Assembly: GCF_011064595.1 (NCBI RefSeq)
Contig: NZ_JAALJI010000022.1
Span: forward strand, 1 to 64,000
Length of the DNA: 64,000 bases
DNA from: Paludisphaera soli
GTDB lineage: Bacteria; Planctomycetota; Planctomycetia; Isosphaerales; Isosphaeraceae
Direction: 5' to 3'
Position numbers and translations under genes: made by a program. Shown piece by piece: positions 35,492 through 43,831 of this stretch (within the stretch, counting starts at the first letter, position 1; each line of letters opens with the position of its first letter). The notes beneath the pieces were generated by a model. The model saw only the letters and a list, made by a program, of their open reading frames with translations, was not told the DNA's origin and searched no databases.

Positions 35492-35520
35492 TTTCTATAA
35501 AAATAGAAATTAGCCGTCAA
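35492..35520 (-). promoter_or_regulatory. promoter with palindromic operator for the BlaI/M56 genes
   Basis: On the minus strand TTGACG (35520-35515) is followed after 15 bases by TATAGA (35499-35494). A perfect palindrome TTTCTAT-AAAA-ATAGAAA at 35492-35509 covers the -10 box. Self-repression by BlaI at this site is a natural reading; the short spacer makes the promoter itself less certain. Confidence 0.55.
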
Positions 35521-35629
35521 GGGGGGAGGCTGATGATGCGGGCGGAGGCCCGGAACGCGAACCGGCCGGCCGCCGCGTGGGTGCGGTGGCCGGCCGGCGA
35601 TGGTCAGGTCGGATCGATTTGCGATCGGA

Positions 35630-36664
35630 TCAATACTGGTCGGCGCTGATGACCTCGCCGCCGGCGCGGGTGGAGAGGGCCTGCCAGACGCCGAACTTCG
35701 ACCCGGCGGTGAGGGTGATGCCGTAGGGCTGGGCGTTGGAGCCGCCGACGGGGAGGCCGTTGATCTGCGGGGTGGTGATGGTCCAGGAGTCGATGCTGTC
35801 CTTGACGAACCGCACGGAGCCGTCGCACATGGCCACGTTGACGCCGCCGGGGTGGAAGCTCATGGCGTTGCTGATCGCCCAGTTGCGCAGGGCCTGGTTG
35901 CTCGGGTCGCCGGCGGGGTCGGAGTACTTGCGGCCCCAGTTGGGGGCGAACCGGGTCTCCAGCGAGCCGCCGGCGGCGTCGTTGCCGCTCCAGATGTGGA
36001 ACTGGGGGCGGGTCGTGGCGCCGAAGACGCCGTGGCCGTTCTCCGAGTACATCATCGTGTTGCTGGTGCCGTCGGTGATCCCGGCCAGGGTGACGAGGTC
36101 GGCGATGATGGCACCCTTGGCGTACTGGCCCAGGCCGCCGACGATGCTCAGGCCGGTCGGGCCGCCGGTCAGCCCGAAGGCGTTCCAGGGGCCGACGAAG
36201 CCCGAGTAGTGGCTGTGGACCTGGCGGAATGTCGGCGGGCCGAACTGGAGCCGCTCGGCCTCGCCCATCGAGGGGTCGCTCGGGCAGGTGAAGGTGGAGA
36301 TGGCGATGCCGGGCACCGTCCAGTTCTCGGGCTGGAAGAACGCCTGCTGGAAGTTGGCGGCGTTGTGGGCCGCGTTCTGCTCGATGTACGGGCACAGGCG
36401 GACGAGCGACGTGAAGCCGAGGTTCGTCATGAACCCGGCGCCCTGGACCATCAGGACCGGCGGCAGCGCGCCGGTGTTCGACTCGTAATTCATGGCGCCG
36501 AGGGCGATCTGCTTCAGGTTGTTGGTGCACTGCATCCGGCGGGCGGCCTCGCGGGCGCTCTGCACGGCCGGCAACAGCAGCGCGATGAGCACCGCGATGA
36601 TCGCGATGACGACCAGAAGCTCGATGAGGGTGAAACCTCGGCGCGGAAGGCGGCTCGTTTCCAT
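35630..36664 (-). CDS. DUF1559 pseudopilin-like protein
   Basis: Second DUF1559 protein, 344 residues. The prepilin signal [20 protein letters not shown], then [33 protein letters not shown] in the middle, and FHPGGVNVAMCDGSVRFVKD at the C-terminus are all present. AAGGAG precedes the ATG. It lies after two small lipoprotein genes on the same strand. Processing would need a type IV prepilin peptidase; TadV in this window is one candidate but its substrate preference differs. Confidence 0.94.
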   Translation of the reverse strand: METSRLPRRGFTLIELLVVIAIIAVLIALLLPAVQSAREAARRMQCTNNLKQIALGAMNYESNTGALPPVLMVQGAGFMTNLGFTSLVRLCPYIEQNAAHNAANFQQAFFQPENWTVPGIAISTFTCPSDPSMGEAERLQFGPPTFRQVHSHYSGFVGPWNAFGLTGGPTGLSIVGGLGQYAKGAIIADLVTLAGITDGTSNTMMYSENGHGVFGATTRPQFHIWSGNDAAGGSLETRFAPNWGRKYSDPAGDPSNQALRNWAISNAMSFHPGGVNVAMCDGSVRFVKDSIDSWTITTPQINGLPVGGSNAQPYGITLTAGSKFGVWQALSTRAGGEVISADQY

Positions 36665-36803
36665 TTCCGACTCCTTGAATGGGTATGACGGATCGACTTG
36701 AGGAGGCCGGCGCGGGAACGCCGTCGACGGACGACGCGCCGGTTCCCGGCCGCTCGGCCGGGGTGGAGCGATACGATTAAGATACGATGCGGATCAAGGG
36801 GCG

Positions 36804-36986
36804 CTAGCTCTTGGGCTTGTTCTTGCCCCTGGGGGTGACCTTGAGCTTCAGGTCCTCGGCCGGGATGTCGATCGAGCCGGCCCCGCGGACCGTCTCGTCG
36901 CGCTGGCAGCCCGCGACCGGGACGATGGCGGCGGCCAGCAGGGCCAGGGCCGCCCGACGACGCGACAGGAGATCGTGAGGATTCAT
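36804..36986 (-). CDS. 60-residue lipoprotein, GAGSID family member 1
   Basis: A very small lipoprotein. The signal peptide (RRRAALALLAAAIVPVAGC) ends in a lipobox with Cys at about 27; the mature part is only 34 residues, reading QRDETVRGAGSIDIPAEDLK and a Lys-rich end. The block DETVRGAGSIDIP is nearly the same as DETIRGAGSIDLP in the lipoprotein at 37341-37667, so these are paralogues. It precedes the DUF1559 gene by about 140 bases. Function is unknown. Confidence 0.75.
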   Translation of the reverse strand: MNPHDLLSRRRAALALLAAAIVPVAGCQRDETVRGAGSIDIPAEDLKLKVTPRGKNKPKS

Positions 36987-37340
36987 GGGGATGACTTCAT
37001 CTCCGTCGCGGCGCGGACCCGCAGGAGGTCCAGACGCGCGGGCCTTGGAATGGCGAGCAACATGGGCGTTTTGGTGATGATTCGGCGGCGGGTCGTCTTC
37101 GACCCTTCGCTTGATCGCCCTGATGGGAGGGAGTGGGCAGGGCGAGGCGGCGGTTCGGGTCGGGCCCGAAGGCCCGGGATGAGATGGGGAGGTTTCGGCT
37201 CGTTTCGCGACGGCGGCGGCCTCCTGTGTCCATCCGGGCCGGATGAGGCGAATCTCGACCCGCTCGTCCCCGTGACGCGAGGGGACGGAACGCGAAGTTC
37301 TTCGTACGACTTGCATCATAATTCGATGATGCCATCTCGG
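36987..37340. other. 354-base gap between two lipoprotein genes; leader region
   Basis: No protein is recognised. The right end carries a good minus-strand promoter (37315-37344), so most of this gap would be a 5' leader of about 320 bases for the 36804-36986 gene. No riboswitch class was recognised. Confidence 0.45.
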
Positions 37341-37344
37341 TCAA
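37315..37344 (-). promoter_or_regulatory. sigma-70-like promoter with overlapping inverted repeat
   Basis: On the minus strand TTGACC (37344-37339) and TATGAT (37320-37315) lie 18 bases apart. The inverted repeat CATCAT-AATTCG-ATGATG (37314-37331) overlaps the -10 box and could be an operator. The promoter slightly overlaps the end of the upstream lipoprotein gene. Confidence 0.5.
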
Positions 37345-37667
37345 TCGATTCCGCCGTCGGGGATGAAATACTGGTCGGCCGGGATCGGGCCCCGAGGCGA
37401 AACCGCATCAAGGCCGGCGTCGGGGGTGGTCCCGCCGGGGACGGGTCCGGGATCGGGGACGGGCCCGGGATCGGGGGCGGCCTGCTCGGGCGGGACCTCC
37501 GCCGCTTCGGGCGCGGGCAAGGCGACGCTCTGGGGCGGGAGGTCGATCGAGCCGGCCCCGCGGATCGTCTCGTCCGGCGGCTCGCAGCCGGCCAGGGCGA
37601 TGAGGGGGCCGCAGGCGAGGAGCAAGAGCCCGGCGCGGCGACGCCGCGAGGAGGCGTGTCGGATCAT
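37341..37667 (-). CDS. lipoprotein, GAGSID family member 2 with Pro/Gly-rich tail
   Basis: A 108-residue lipoprotein. An Arg-rich start (RRRRAG) precedes a signal helix and lipobox (IALAGC, Cys near 28). The mature part starts EPPDETIRGAGSIDLPPQS and then becomes rich in Pro, Gly and Ala with the repeat DPGPVPDPGPVPGG. The shared DET.RGAGSID.P block marks it as paralogue of 36804-36986. It lies between a DUF1501 gene and the second small lipoprotein. Function is unknown; the Pro-rich part may span cell-wall material. Confidence 0.75.
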   Translation of the reverse strand: MIRHASSRRRRAGLLLLACGPLIALAGCEPPDETIRGAGSIDLPPQSVALPAPEAAEVPPEQAAPDPGPVPDPGPVPGGTTPDAGLDAVSPRGPIPADQYFIPDGGID

Positions 37668-37778
37668 GATGTCGGGACGCTCTCGAAGGGGATCGGGCCG
37701 GCCCGGTTCGGGCGGCCTCTCCCGATCGATGCTAGTCGCCGGGTCGCCTCGGGGTCAACGCGAGTTGGGCCCGCCCGC

Positions 37779-39182
37779 TCAGGCGCCGAACAGCGCGCCG
37801 ATGGGCTGGCCGTCGCAGAGCTGGATGGGGCGGCCGAGGCGGTCGCGCAGTTCCGACGTCGGGTCGACCCCCAGCGCGTGGTAGAGCGTGGCGGCGAAGT
37901 CGCCGGGCGAGTGCGGGGGGCTGGCGGGGTAGGCGCCGATGCGGTCGGACGCGCCGATGACCTGGCCCCCCCGGACGCCGCCGCCGGCGAAGACGGCCGA
38001 GAAGACCTTGGACCAGTGGTCGCGGCCGTCGGCCGTGTTGTTGTTCCCGGTGCTCGCCCCGATCCGAGGGGTCCGGCCGAACTCGCCCGCCCAGACGACG
38101 AGCGTCTCGTCGAGCAGGCCGCGGGCCTTGAGGTCGTCGAGCAGCGCCGACATCCCCCGGTCGGTCGGCGGCAGCAGGTGGTCCTTCAGGTTCTTGAAGT
38201 TGGACGAGTGCGTGTCCCACTGCTGGACACGGCCGAGGTTCACCTGGACGATCGGCACGCCGGCCTCCACCAGGCGTCGGGCCAGCAGGAGCGACTGGCC
38301 GAACATGTGGCGGCCGTAGCGGTCGCGGACGGACGGGTCCTCCCGGTCGAGGTCGAACGCCCCCGACACCTTGCCCGACGACAGGAGCGACATCGCCCGC
38401 GCCCGCTGGTCGCTCATCGGGTCGCGGCCCAGGTCGGTGCCGGGGAGCATGGATTCGTTGACGCGGTCCAGCAGGCCCTGGCGACGGCCGAGCCGCTCGA
38501 CGCTGAAGCCGACGGGGAGCGCCAGGCTCTCCACCTGGAAGCCCGGCTTGTTGGGGTCCTGCTTGATCTGCCAGGGGTCGTGGCGGGGGCCGAGGAACCC
38601 GGCGTGCTGGCCAGGCCAGGTGAGCGGGCCTTCCATCAGGAAGGTCGGCAGCATGACGCCGCTGGGCACTCCGTCGGTGCGCGGCTTCAGGTAGTCGAGG
38701 GCCGAGGCGTAGCATGGATAGTCGTCGCGCGACGCCACTTTGTCGAAGAACGCGCCCGGCTGGGAGTGCCCGGTGAGGATCTCGTGCGTGGCGTTCAGGT
38801 GGTTCGTGTACCTGTGCGAGAGCGAGCGGACCACGGCGAGGTCCCCGGCGCGCTCGGCCAGCATCGGCAGGTGCTCGCAGAACTGGACCCCGGATACGGC
38901 CGTGTCGATCGGCTTGAACTCGCCCCGGATGCCGTCGGGGGCGTCGGGCTTCATGTCGATCGAGTCGATGTGGCTGAGCCCGCCCGACATGAACGCGATG
39001 ATGATCGACTTCGCCCGGGGCCCGGCCCCCGGCCGCTTGCCCGCCGCCCGCGCCGCCTGGTCCGCCAGCCCCCTCGCCGCGAAGACCTGCGGCAGGCTCA
39101 TCCCCAGGAACCCGGAGAAGCCGACCTGGAGGACCTCGCGGCGGACGAACCCGCGCGTGTGGGTGTGACTGGGTTCCATCAT
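37779..39182 (-). CDS. DUF1501 protein with Tat signal
   Basis: Second DUF1501 protein, 467 residues. A twin-arginine-like leader (GFVRREVLQVGFSGFLG) is followed by IIIAFMSGGLSHIDSIDMKP, QWDTHSSNFKNLKDHLLPP and LVVWAGEFGRTPRIG. It is more distant from the copy at 18857-20287 than a recent duplicate would be. The start is a double ATG. A c-type cytochrome protein gene lies 107 bases upstream on the same strand, echoing the PSD1/DUF1501 pair elsewhere in the window. Confidence 0.9.
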   Translation of the reverse strand: MMEPSHTHTRGFVRREVLQVGFSGFLGMSLPQVFAARGLADQAARAAGKRPGAGPRAKSIIIAFMSGGLSHIDSIDMKPDAPDGIRGEFKPIDTAVSGVQFCEHLPMLAERAGDLAVVRSLSHRYTNHLNATHEILTGHSQPGAFFDKVASRDDYPCYASALDYLKPRTDGVPSGVMLPTFLMEGPLTWPGQHAGFLGPRHDPWQIKQDPNKPGFQVESLALPVGFSVERLGRRQGLLDRVNESMLPGTDLGRDPMSDQRARAMSLLSSGKVSGAFDLDREDPSVRDRYGRHMFGQSLLLARRLVEAGVPIVQVNLGRVQQWDTHSSNFKNLKDHLLPPTDRGMSALLDDLKARGLLDETLVVWAGEFGRTPRIGASTGNNNTADGRDHWSKVFSAVFAGGGVRGGQVIGASDRIGAYPASPPHSPGDFAATLYHALGVDPTSELRDRLGRPIQLCDGQPIGALFGA

Positions 39183-39289
39183 CGCTCCCTCGTCCGACCT
39201 GAGCTTTCGCGACCGATTCGATTGAACACAAGTTTAACCGACGCCGGGGGGCTCGACCACCGCAATCGGCCGGGCTCGGGGGGACGAAC

Positions 39290-40600
39290 TCAGGGCGAGG
39301 GCGTCGACATCAAGTAGGCGACGAGGTCGCGGAGCTTGGCCTCGCCCAGCACCGGGATCAGGCCGACGGGCATGATGGAGGTCGCCCCGGATCGGAGGTC
39401 GTCGATCTCGTCGCGGCGGATGGTGGTGGACTTGGCCTCGGTGTCGATCACGCGGACGGCGTCGGCGCCCTCGGCGCGGACGACGCCGGCGGCGACGCGG
39501 CCGTCCTTGAGCGAGACGGTGTGGGTGACGAAGTCGGGGACGATGACCTCGCTGGGCGCGGCGATGCTGCGATAGAGGTATTCGGCCCCCTGGCGGCCGG
39601 TCTGGGTGAGGTCGGGGCCCACCTCGCCCCCCCGCCCCTTGACGACGTGACACTGGGAGCAGAGGGCCTCCTTGCTGAAGAAGACCTCCTCCCCCTTCGC
39701 GGGATCGCCGCCGGCCAGGTCGGGGATCGTCAGCGGCTCGCGGTGCGACGAGGCGAGGGTGGTGGAGGCCCAAGGCAGCAGGAACCGCGACGGCTCCAGG
39801 TCGCGGGCGGGCGCGCCGTCGGCCGCCACGCTCAGCCGGACGACCGGCGCGGGGGCGTCGGGGCCGGTCCGGATCGTCAGCGACAGGAACGCCGGCTGCG
39901 AGGCGTCCGCGATCGCGAACCGCGCCCGGCCGCCGCCGTCCACTTCCGCGATCCCCCCTTCCGGCTCGCCGTCGCCGAACAGGCATTCGACGATCGGCGC
40001 GGACGATTCGATCACGGCTTCGAGCTTGCCGGCGGGGAGCTTCACCAGGGCGTCCAGCCGGAGCTGGCCGGGTTTGGCGAGATCGGCGGCCCATCGGCCG
40101 TGGGGCGCGGAGCCCCGCGCCGCCAGGTCGCGGAAGGCGGCGGGGTCGGGGCCGGGGAGCCAGCCTTTCCACGTCGGCTCCACGTCCGGTTCGGCCCCCT
40201 CGAACCAGGCGGCCTCCACGCCCCCCAGGTTGTACGCGATCCGCCCCGGGACGATCGGTTCGAGCGGCAGGACGTACCGCGACGGCCGAGCATGGGGGTC
40301 GGTCGCCAGCACGAGGGTCCGGCCGTCGTCCTCGGACCGGGCCCCGGCGACCTTCAGCGCGCCCAGCGGCTTCTCGTCGCCTTCGCCTTCGTCGTAATAG
40401 GGGATCGTCCGGCCGACGAGTTTCGCCGCCGCCTCCGAGTCGATGGGACGGGACAGGGCGACGACGACGTCGAGCGGGCCCGACGCCCAGGCCGCGACCA
40501 CGCCCGGCGACGGGTCGTCCGCCGCGCCGAGGGCGAGGGACAGGCAGCCGATCCCGGCGAGGACTGAGCCGAACACGAGGCGGCGCGAGGAAGCGGGCAT
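39290..40600 (-). CDS. exported cytochrome c-domain protein (PVC-type heme-binding)
   Basis: A 436-residue exported protein with one covalent heme site. A signal peptide (about 1-26, ending LALGAADD) is followed by a beta-rich region (about 40-280) of unknown role, then a cytochrome c domain with CSQCH at 314-318 and the pattern GPDLTQTGRQGAEYLYRSIA and MPVGLIPVLGEAKLRDLVAYL supplying the distal Met. This is the arrangement of planctomycete membrane-bound dehydrogenase C-terminal heme domains. It is likely an electron carrier beside the DUF1501 protein. Confidence 0.85.
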   Translation of the reverse strand: MPASSRRLVFGSVLAGIGCLSLALGAADDPSPGVVAAWASGPLDVVVALSRPIDSEAAAKLVGRTIPYYDEGEGDEKPLGALKVAGARSEDDGRTLVLATDPHARPSRYVLPLEPIVPGRIAYNLGGVEAAWFEGAEPDVEPTWKGWLPGPDPAAFRDLAARGSAPHGRWAADLAKPGQLRLDALVKLPAGKLEAVIESSAPIVECLFGDGEPEGGIAEVDGGGRARFAIADASQPAFLSLTIRTGPDAPAPVVRLSVAADGAPARDLEPSRFLLPWASTTLASSHREPLTIPDLAGGDPAKGEEVFFSKEALCSQCHVVKGRGGEVGPDLTQTGRQGAEYLYRSIAAPSEVIVPDFVTHTVSLKDGRVAAGVVRAEGADAVRVIDTEAKSTTIRRDEIDDLRSGATSIMPVGLIPVLGEAKLRDLVAYLMSTPSP

Positions 40601-40798
40601 GAAGAGTTCCCTGCTGGCGACTGGAAGGGATCGTCGGGAGCCATTCGCGTCCCGCCTTCCATCCTAGCCGATCGATCAAGCCGGGTCGGCGCTTGGTGCC
40701 GCCGCCGGGCGCGGATAGGATCGGGGTCGAGCCCTCGCTCCCACGCAATCGCGGTCCCGCCCCCAGGCCGCTCCCCCTCCCCGGCAGGAGCCGATCCC

Positions 40799-43558
40799 AT
40801 GAAGACTGTGCGTAAATCGTGGATATCCGCGTCCCTGTTCGTCGCGACGGCCCTGATCTCGGCCGCCCGCGCGGAGGAACCGCTGGCGGAGCGTTTCGCC
40901 GAGGCACCCCGCTCGACCCGCATCCTCAAGATCATCCACAACTGGCCCGACGAGCCCGCGAACCAGGACGCGCTGATCGCGAAGCTGAAGGACCAGGGGT
41001 TCGGCGGCGTCGTCTCCAACGTCTCGTTCGACCAGTACCTGGAGAGCGAGGCGAAGTGGCAAGCTTTCCGGCGCGGCATCGACGCGGCGCGCCAGGCGGG
41101 CTTCGCTCAGTGGCTCTACGACGAGAAGGGGTATCCCTCGGGCAACGCCGGCGGCCTGGTGCTCCGCGATCATCCCGAGTGGGAGGCGAGCGGCCTTTTA
41201 ATCGCCGACGCCCGCACCGAGGGACCGGCCGTCGCGATCGCGTCGCCGCCGGGAGAGCTGATCCTCGCGGCGGCCTTTCCCGAGCGCGAAGGCCGCCTGG
41301 AAGGGGCCGCGAAGGTCGACCTGAACGGGGCGATTCACGACGGCAAGCTCAACTGGACGCCCCCCGCCCCCGGGGCCTGGCGGGTCCTGCTCGTCACGAA
41401 AAGCCGGCTGTTCGACGGCACCCACGCGGACTCGAACCTGTTCAGCCACCTCCCCTACCCCAACCTGCTGAGCCCCGAACCGACGCGGCGGTTCCTGGAG
41501 CTGACCCACCAGGCCTACGCCGACCGGCTGGGCCCCGACCTGAGGAAGACCTTCGAGGCGACGTTCTCCGACGAGCCTTCGCTGATGAGCTTCTTCCTCA
41601 AGCCGATGCCCTACCGCGTCCTCCCCTGGGCCCCGGCGCTGCCGGGCGAGTTCCGCGCCCGGCGGGGCTACGACCTGGAGCCGTTCGTCGCCGACCTGAT
41701 CGTCGACGCGGGGCCGGAAGCCGCGCGGCATCGCCACGACTTCTGGCTGACGGTGGCCGAGCTGATCTCGGAGAACTATTTCGGCCGGATCCAGACCTGG
41801 TGCCGCGACCAGGGCGTCCCTTCGGGCGGGCACCTTCTGCTGGAGGAGCCGCTGGCGTCGCACGTCGCGAACTACGGCGACCTGTTCCGTTGCCTCCGCC
41901 GCATGGACGCGCCGAGCATCGACTGCCTGACCAGCCTGCCCGCCGAGGCCCCCTGGTTCGTCGCCCGGCTCGCGTCGAGCGCCGCCGAGCTGGAGGGCCG
42001 CACGCTCGTCATGTCGGAGACGTCGGACCACCTCCAGCAGCACCGGCCGAAGGGGGACGACCGCCCGCGCCGGATCGTGACCGAGGCCGAGATCCGGGGC
42101 ACGATCAACCGACTGATGCTCGGCGGCGTGAACTGCATCACCAGCTACTACCGCTTCGAGGGGCTGGACGACGCGACCCTGCGGCGGCTCAACGAGCACG
42201 TCGGCCGCGCCGCGATGATGATCCGGGGCGGTCGGCAGGTCGCCGACGTGGCGGTGGTCTACCCGATCGAGTCGCTCTGGGCCGGCTTCGAGCCGTCGCG
42301 GCACCTGACCCGCGACGCCGCGGCCGCCAACCGGATCGAGACGATCTACCGCGAGGCCCTCGACCGCTTGTTCCAGGCCCGCCGCGACCCCACGATCGTC
42401 GACGCCCGGGCGCTGGCCGAAGCCTCGGTGGAAGGCGACGCGCTCGTCCACGGCGACCTGCGATGGCGGGTCGTCGTGCTCCCCGGCGTGGACACGCTGC
42501 CGACGGCGGCCTGGGAGAAGCTCGACAAGTTCATCGCGGCCGGCGGCGTGGTCGTGGCGATCGGCGCGCGGCCCGCGAACAGCGAGGCGAAGTTCCCCGA
42601 CCCGGCCGTCCAGGCGATCGCCGCGCGACGGTTCGGCCCCGAGGATCCGACCGACGAGCCCCGGGCCGTCGCCGACGAGTCGGGCGGGGGCGTCGTCCGG
42701 CTCTCCGACGCCGCGGCGGCGCTCCTGCCCGCCGTGCTCGACGCGGTGCTCGCGCCCGACGTCGCGGCCTCCCGGCGCGGCTCGCCCCTGCGGGCGACGC
42801 ATCGACGGATCGCCGACCACGACATCTACCTGATCGCCAACGACTCCGCCGAGGCCGTCTCCGAGGCCGTCCGGCTCCCGCTCGATCCGGGCGCGGCCGT
42901 CGAGCTGTGGGACCCGGCGACGGGCGGAGTCCGGCCGATCGAGGCGGGCGAGGGAGGCGGGATCCCCATCGCGCTCGGGCCGTACGGGGCGCTGATCGTC
43001 CGGACGTCCGAAGTCAAGCCGAGGGCTCGCGTCCCTCTCACGGCCGACGCCCTCCCGAACCTCGCCCTGACGCGGATCCCGCTCCCCGAGCCGGTCGTCG
43101 GCCGCGGCGAGTTCGTCCGCGAGTCGCTGGAGAGGGGCGAGGGCTCGTGGACCTTCCGCGGCACGCTGACCCGAGGCGCGGTCGACACGCACCTGTTCGC
43201 CGTCTTCCGGTTCCCGAAGCTCCTGAACCTGGCCGAAGCCGACAGCCTGGTCGTCGAGGCCGCCGTCCCGCCCGGCCAGCGGACGCCGACCCAGCTCATG
43301 CTCATGGTCGTCGAGGCCGGCGGCGGCGAGTTCCTGGCGACGACCTCGCGCCCGCTGGGCGAGCCCGGCGCCTCGCGCGTCTTCACGCCCTGGTCCACCT
43401 TCGCCAAGGCCGGCTGGTCCCGCGAGGGGGACGACGCGCTCGACCCCTCGCGGATCGCCGAGATCCGCATCGGCTGGGGCGGCTACTTCGGCACCGAGGG
43501 CGAGACCGTCGCGTTCCAACTCCTCGGCGTGGAGTCGGCCGCCGTGGGGGCGAAGTGA
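40799..43558 (+). CDS. large secreted glycoside hydrolase-like protein (GH106-like)
   Basis: A 919-residue exported protein with signal peptide (about 1-25, ending AARAEE). The N-terminal part looks like a TIM-barrel glycosidase: GFGGVVSNVSFDQYLES, WLYDEKGYPSGNAGGLVL (105-122) and FSDEPSLMSFFLKPMPY. The DEKGYPSG motif is found in GH106-type rhamnosidase-like proteins. Later regions (GGVNCITSYYRFEGLDD, FIAAGGVVVAIGARPAN) suggest a glutamine-amidotransferase-like domain as in beta-galactosidase-type enzymes, and the C-terminus is beta-rich. AGGAG lies before the ATG. Plant or algal polysaccharide use is a reasonable guess; catalytic residues were not proven. Confidence 0.7.
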   Translation: MKTVRKSWISASLFVATALISAARAEEPLAERFAEAPRSTRILKIIHNWPDEPANQDALIAKLKDQGFGGVVSNVSFDQYLESEAKWQAFRRGIDAARQAGFAQWLYDEKGYPSGNAGGLVLRDHPEWEASGLLIADARTEGPAVAIASPPGELILAAAFPEREGRLEGAAKVDLNGAIHDGKLNWTPPAPGAWRVLLVTKSRLFDGTHADSNLFSHLPYPNLLSPEPTRRFLELTHQAYADRLGPDLRKTFEATFSDEPSLMSFFLKPMPYRVLPWAPALPGEFRARRGYDLEPFVADLIVDAGPEAARHRHDFWLTVAELISENYFGRIQTWCRDQGVPSGGHLLLEEPLASHVANYGDLFRCLRRMDAPSIDCLTSLPAEAPWFVARLASSAAELEGRTLVMSETSDHLQQHRPKGDDRPRRIVTEAEIRGTINRLMLGGVNCITSYYRFEGLDDATLRRLNEHVGRAAMMIRGGRQVADVAVVYPIESLWAGFEPSRHLTRDAAAANRIETIYREALDRLFQARRDPTIVDARALAEASVEGDALVHGDLRWRVVVLPGVDTLPTAAWEKLDKFIAAGGVVVAIGARPANSEAKFPDPAVQAIAARRFGPEDPTDEPRAVADESGGGVVRLSDAAAALLPAVLDAVLAPDVAASRRGSPLRATHRRIADHDIYLIANDSAEAVSEAVRLPLDPGAAVELWDPATGGVRPIEAGEGGGIPIALGPYGALIVRTSEVKPRARVPLTADALPNLALTRIPLPEPVVGRGEFVRESLERGEGSWTFRGTLTRGAVDTHLFAVFRFPKLLNLAEADSLVVEAAVPPGQRTPTQLMLMVVEAGGGEFLATTSRPLGEPGASRVFTPWSTFAKAGWSREGDDALDPSRIAEIRIGWGGYFGTEGETVAFQLLGVESAAVGAK

Positions 43559-43581
43559 CCAGAACAAGCTGAGGCTTGCCT

Positions 43582-43814
43582 CCCTTCCCCCCTGGTGGGG
43601 GAAGGTGCCCCGAAGGGGCGGATGAGGGGGACCATCAAGGGGGACCATGCAGAGGGTCGACGGCTTTCCGAGTCGCCCTCTCATCGGGCCTTTCACCTTC
43701 TCCCACGAGGGGAGAAGGACGACGGGCGTGGGCCGCCTGGTTCTCCGGACGGCGCTCGTGCTCGTCGTCCCCTCATCCGGCCCTGCGGGCCACCTTCCCC
43801 CGCCGGGGGAAGGG
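43582..43814. repeat. REP-like inverted repeat cluster between convergent genes
   Basis: Three related GC-rich palindromic modules: 43582-43630 (CCCTTCCCCCCTGGTGGGGG and GGGGCGGATGAGG), a partial one at 43677-43718 (CACCTTCTCCCACGAGGGGA) and an inverted full copy at 43768-43814 (CCCCTCATCCGG, CACCTTCCCCCGCCGGGGGA). Each has a hairpin of the CTTCCCCC/GGGGGAAG type. The first and last are reverse complements. It may also end transcription for the flanking convergent genes. Confidence 0.7.
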
Positions 43815-43831
43815 AGTGAACACTTCGGCCC

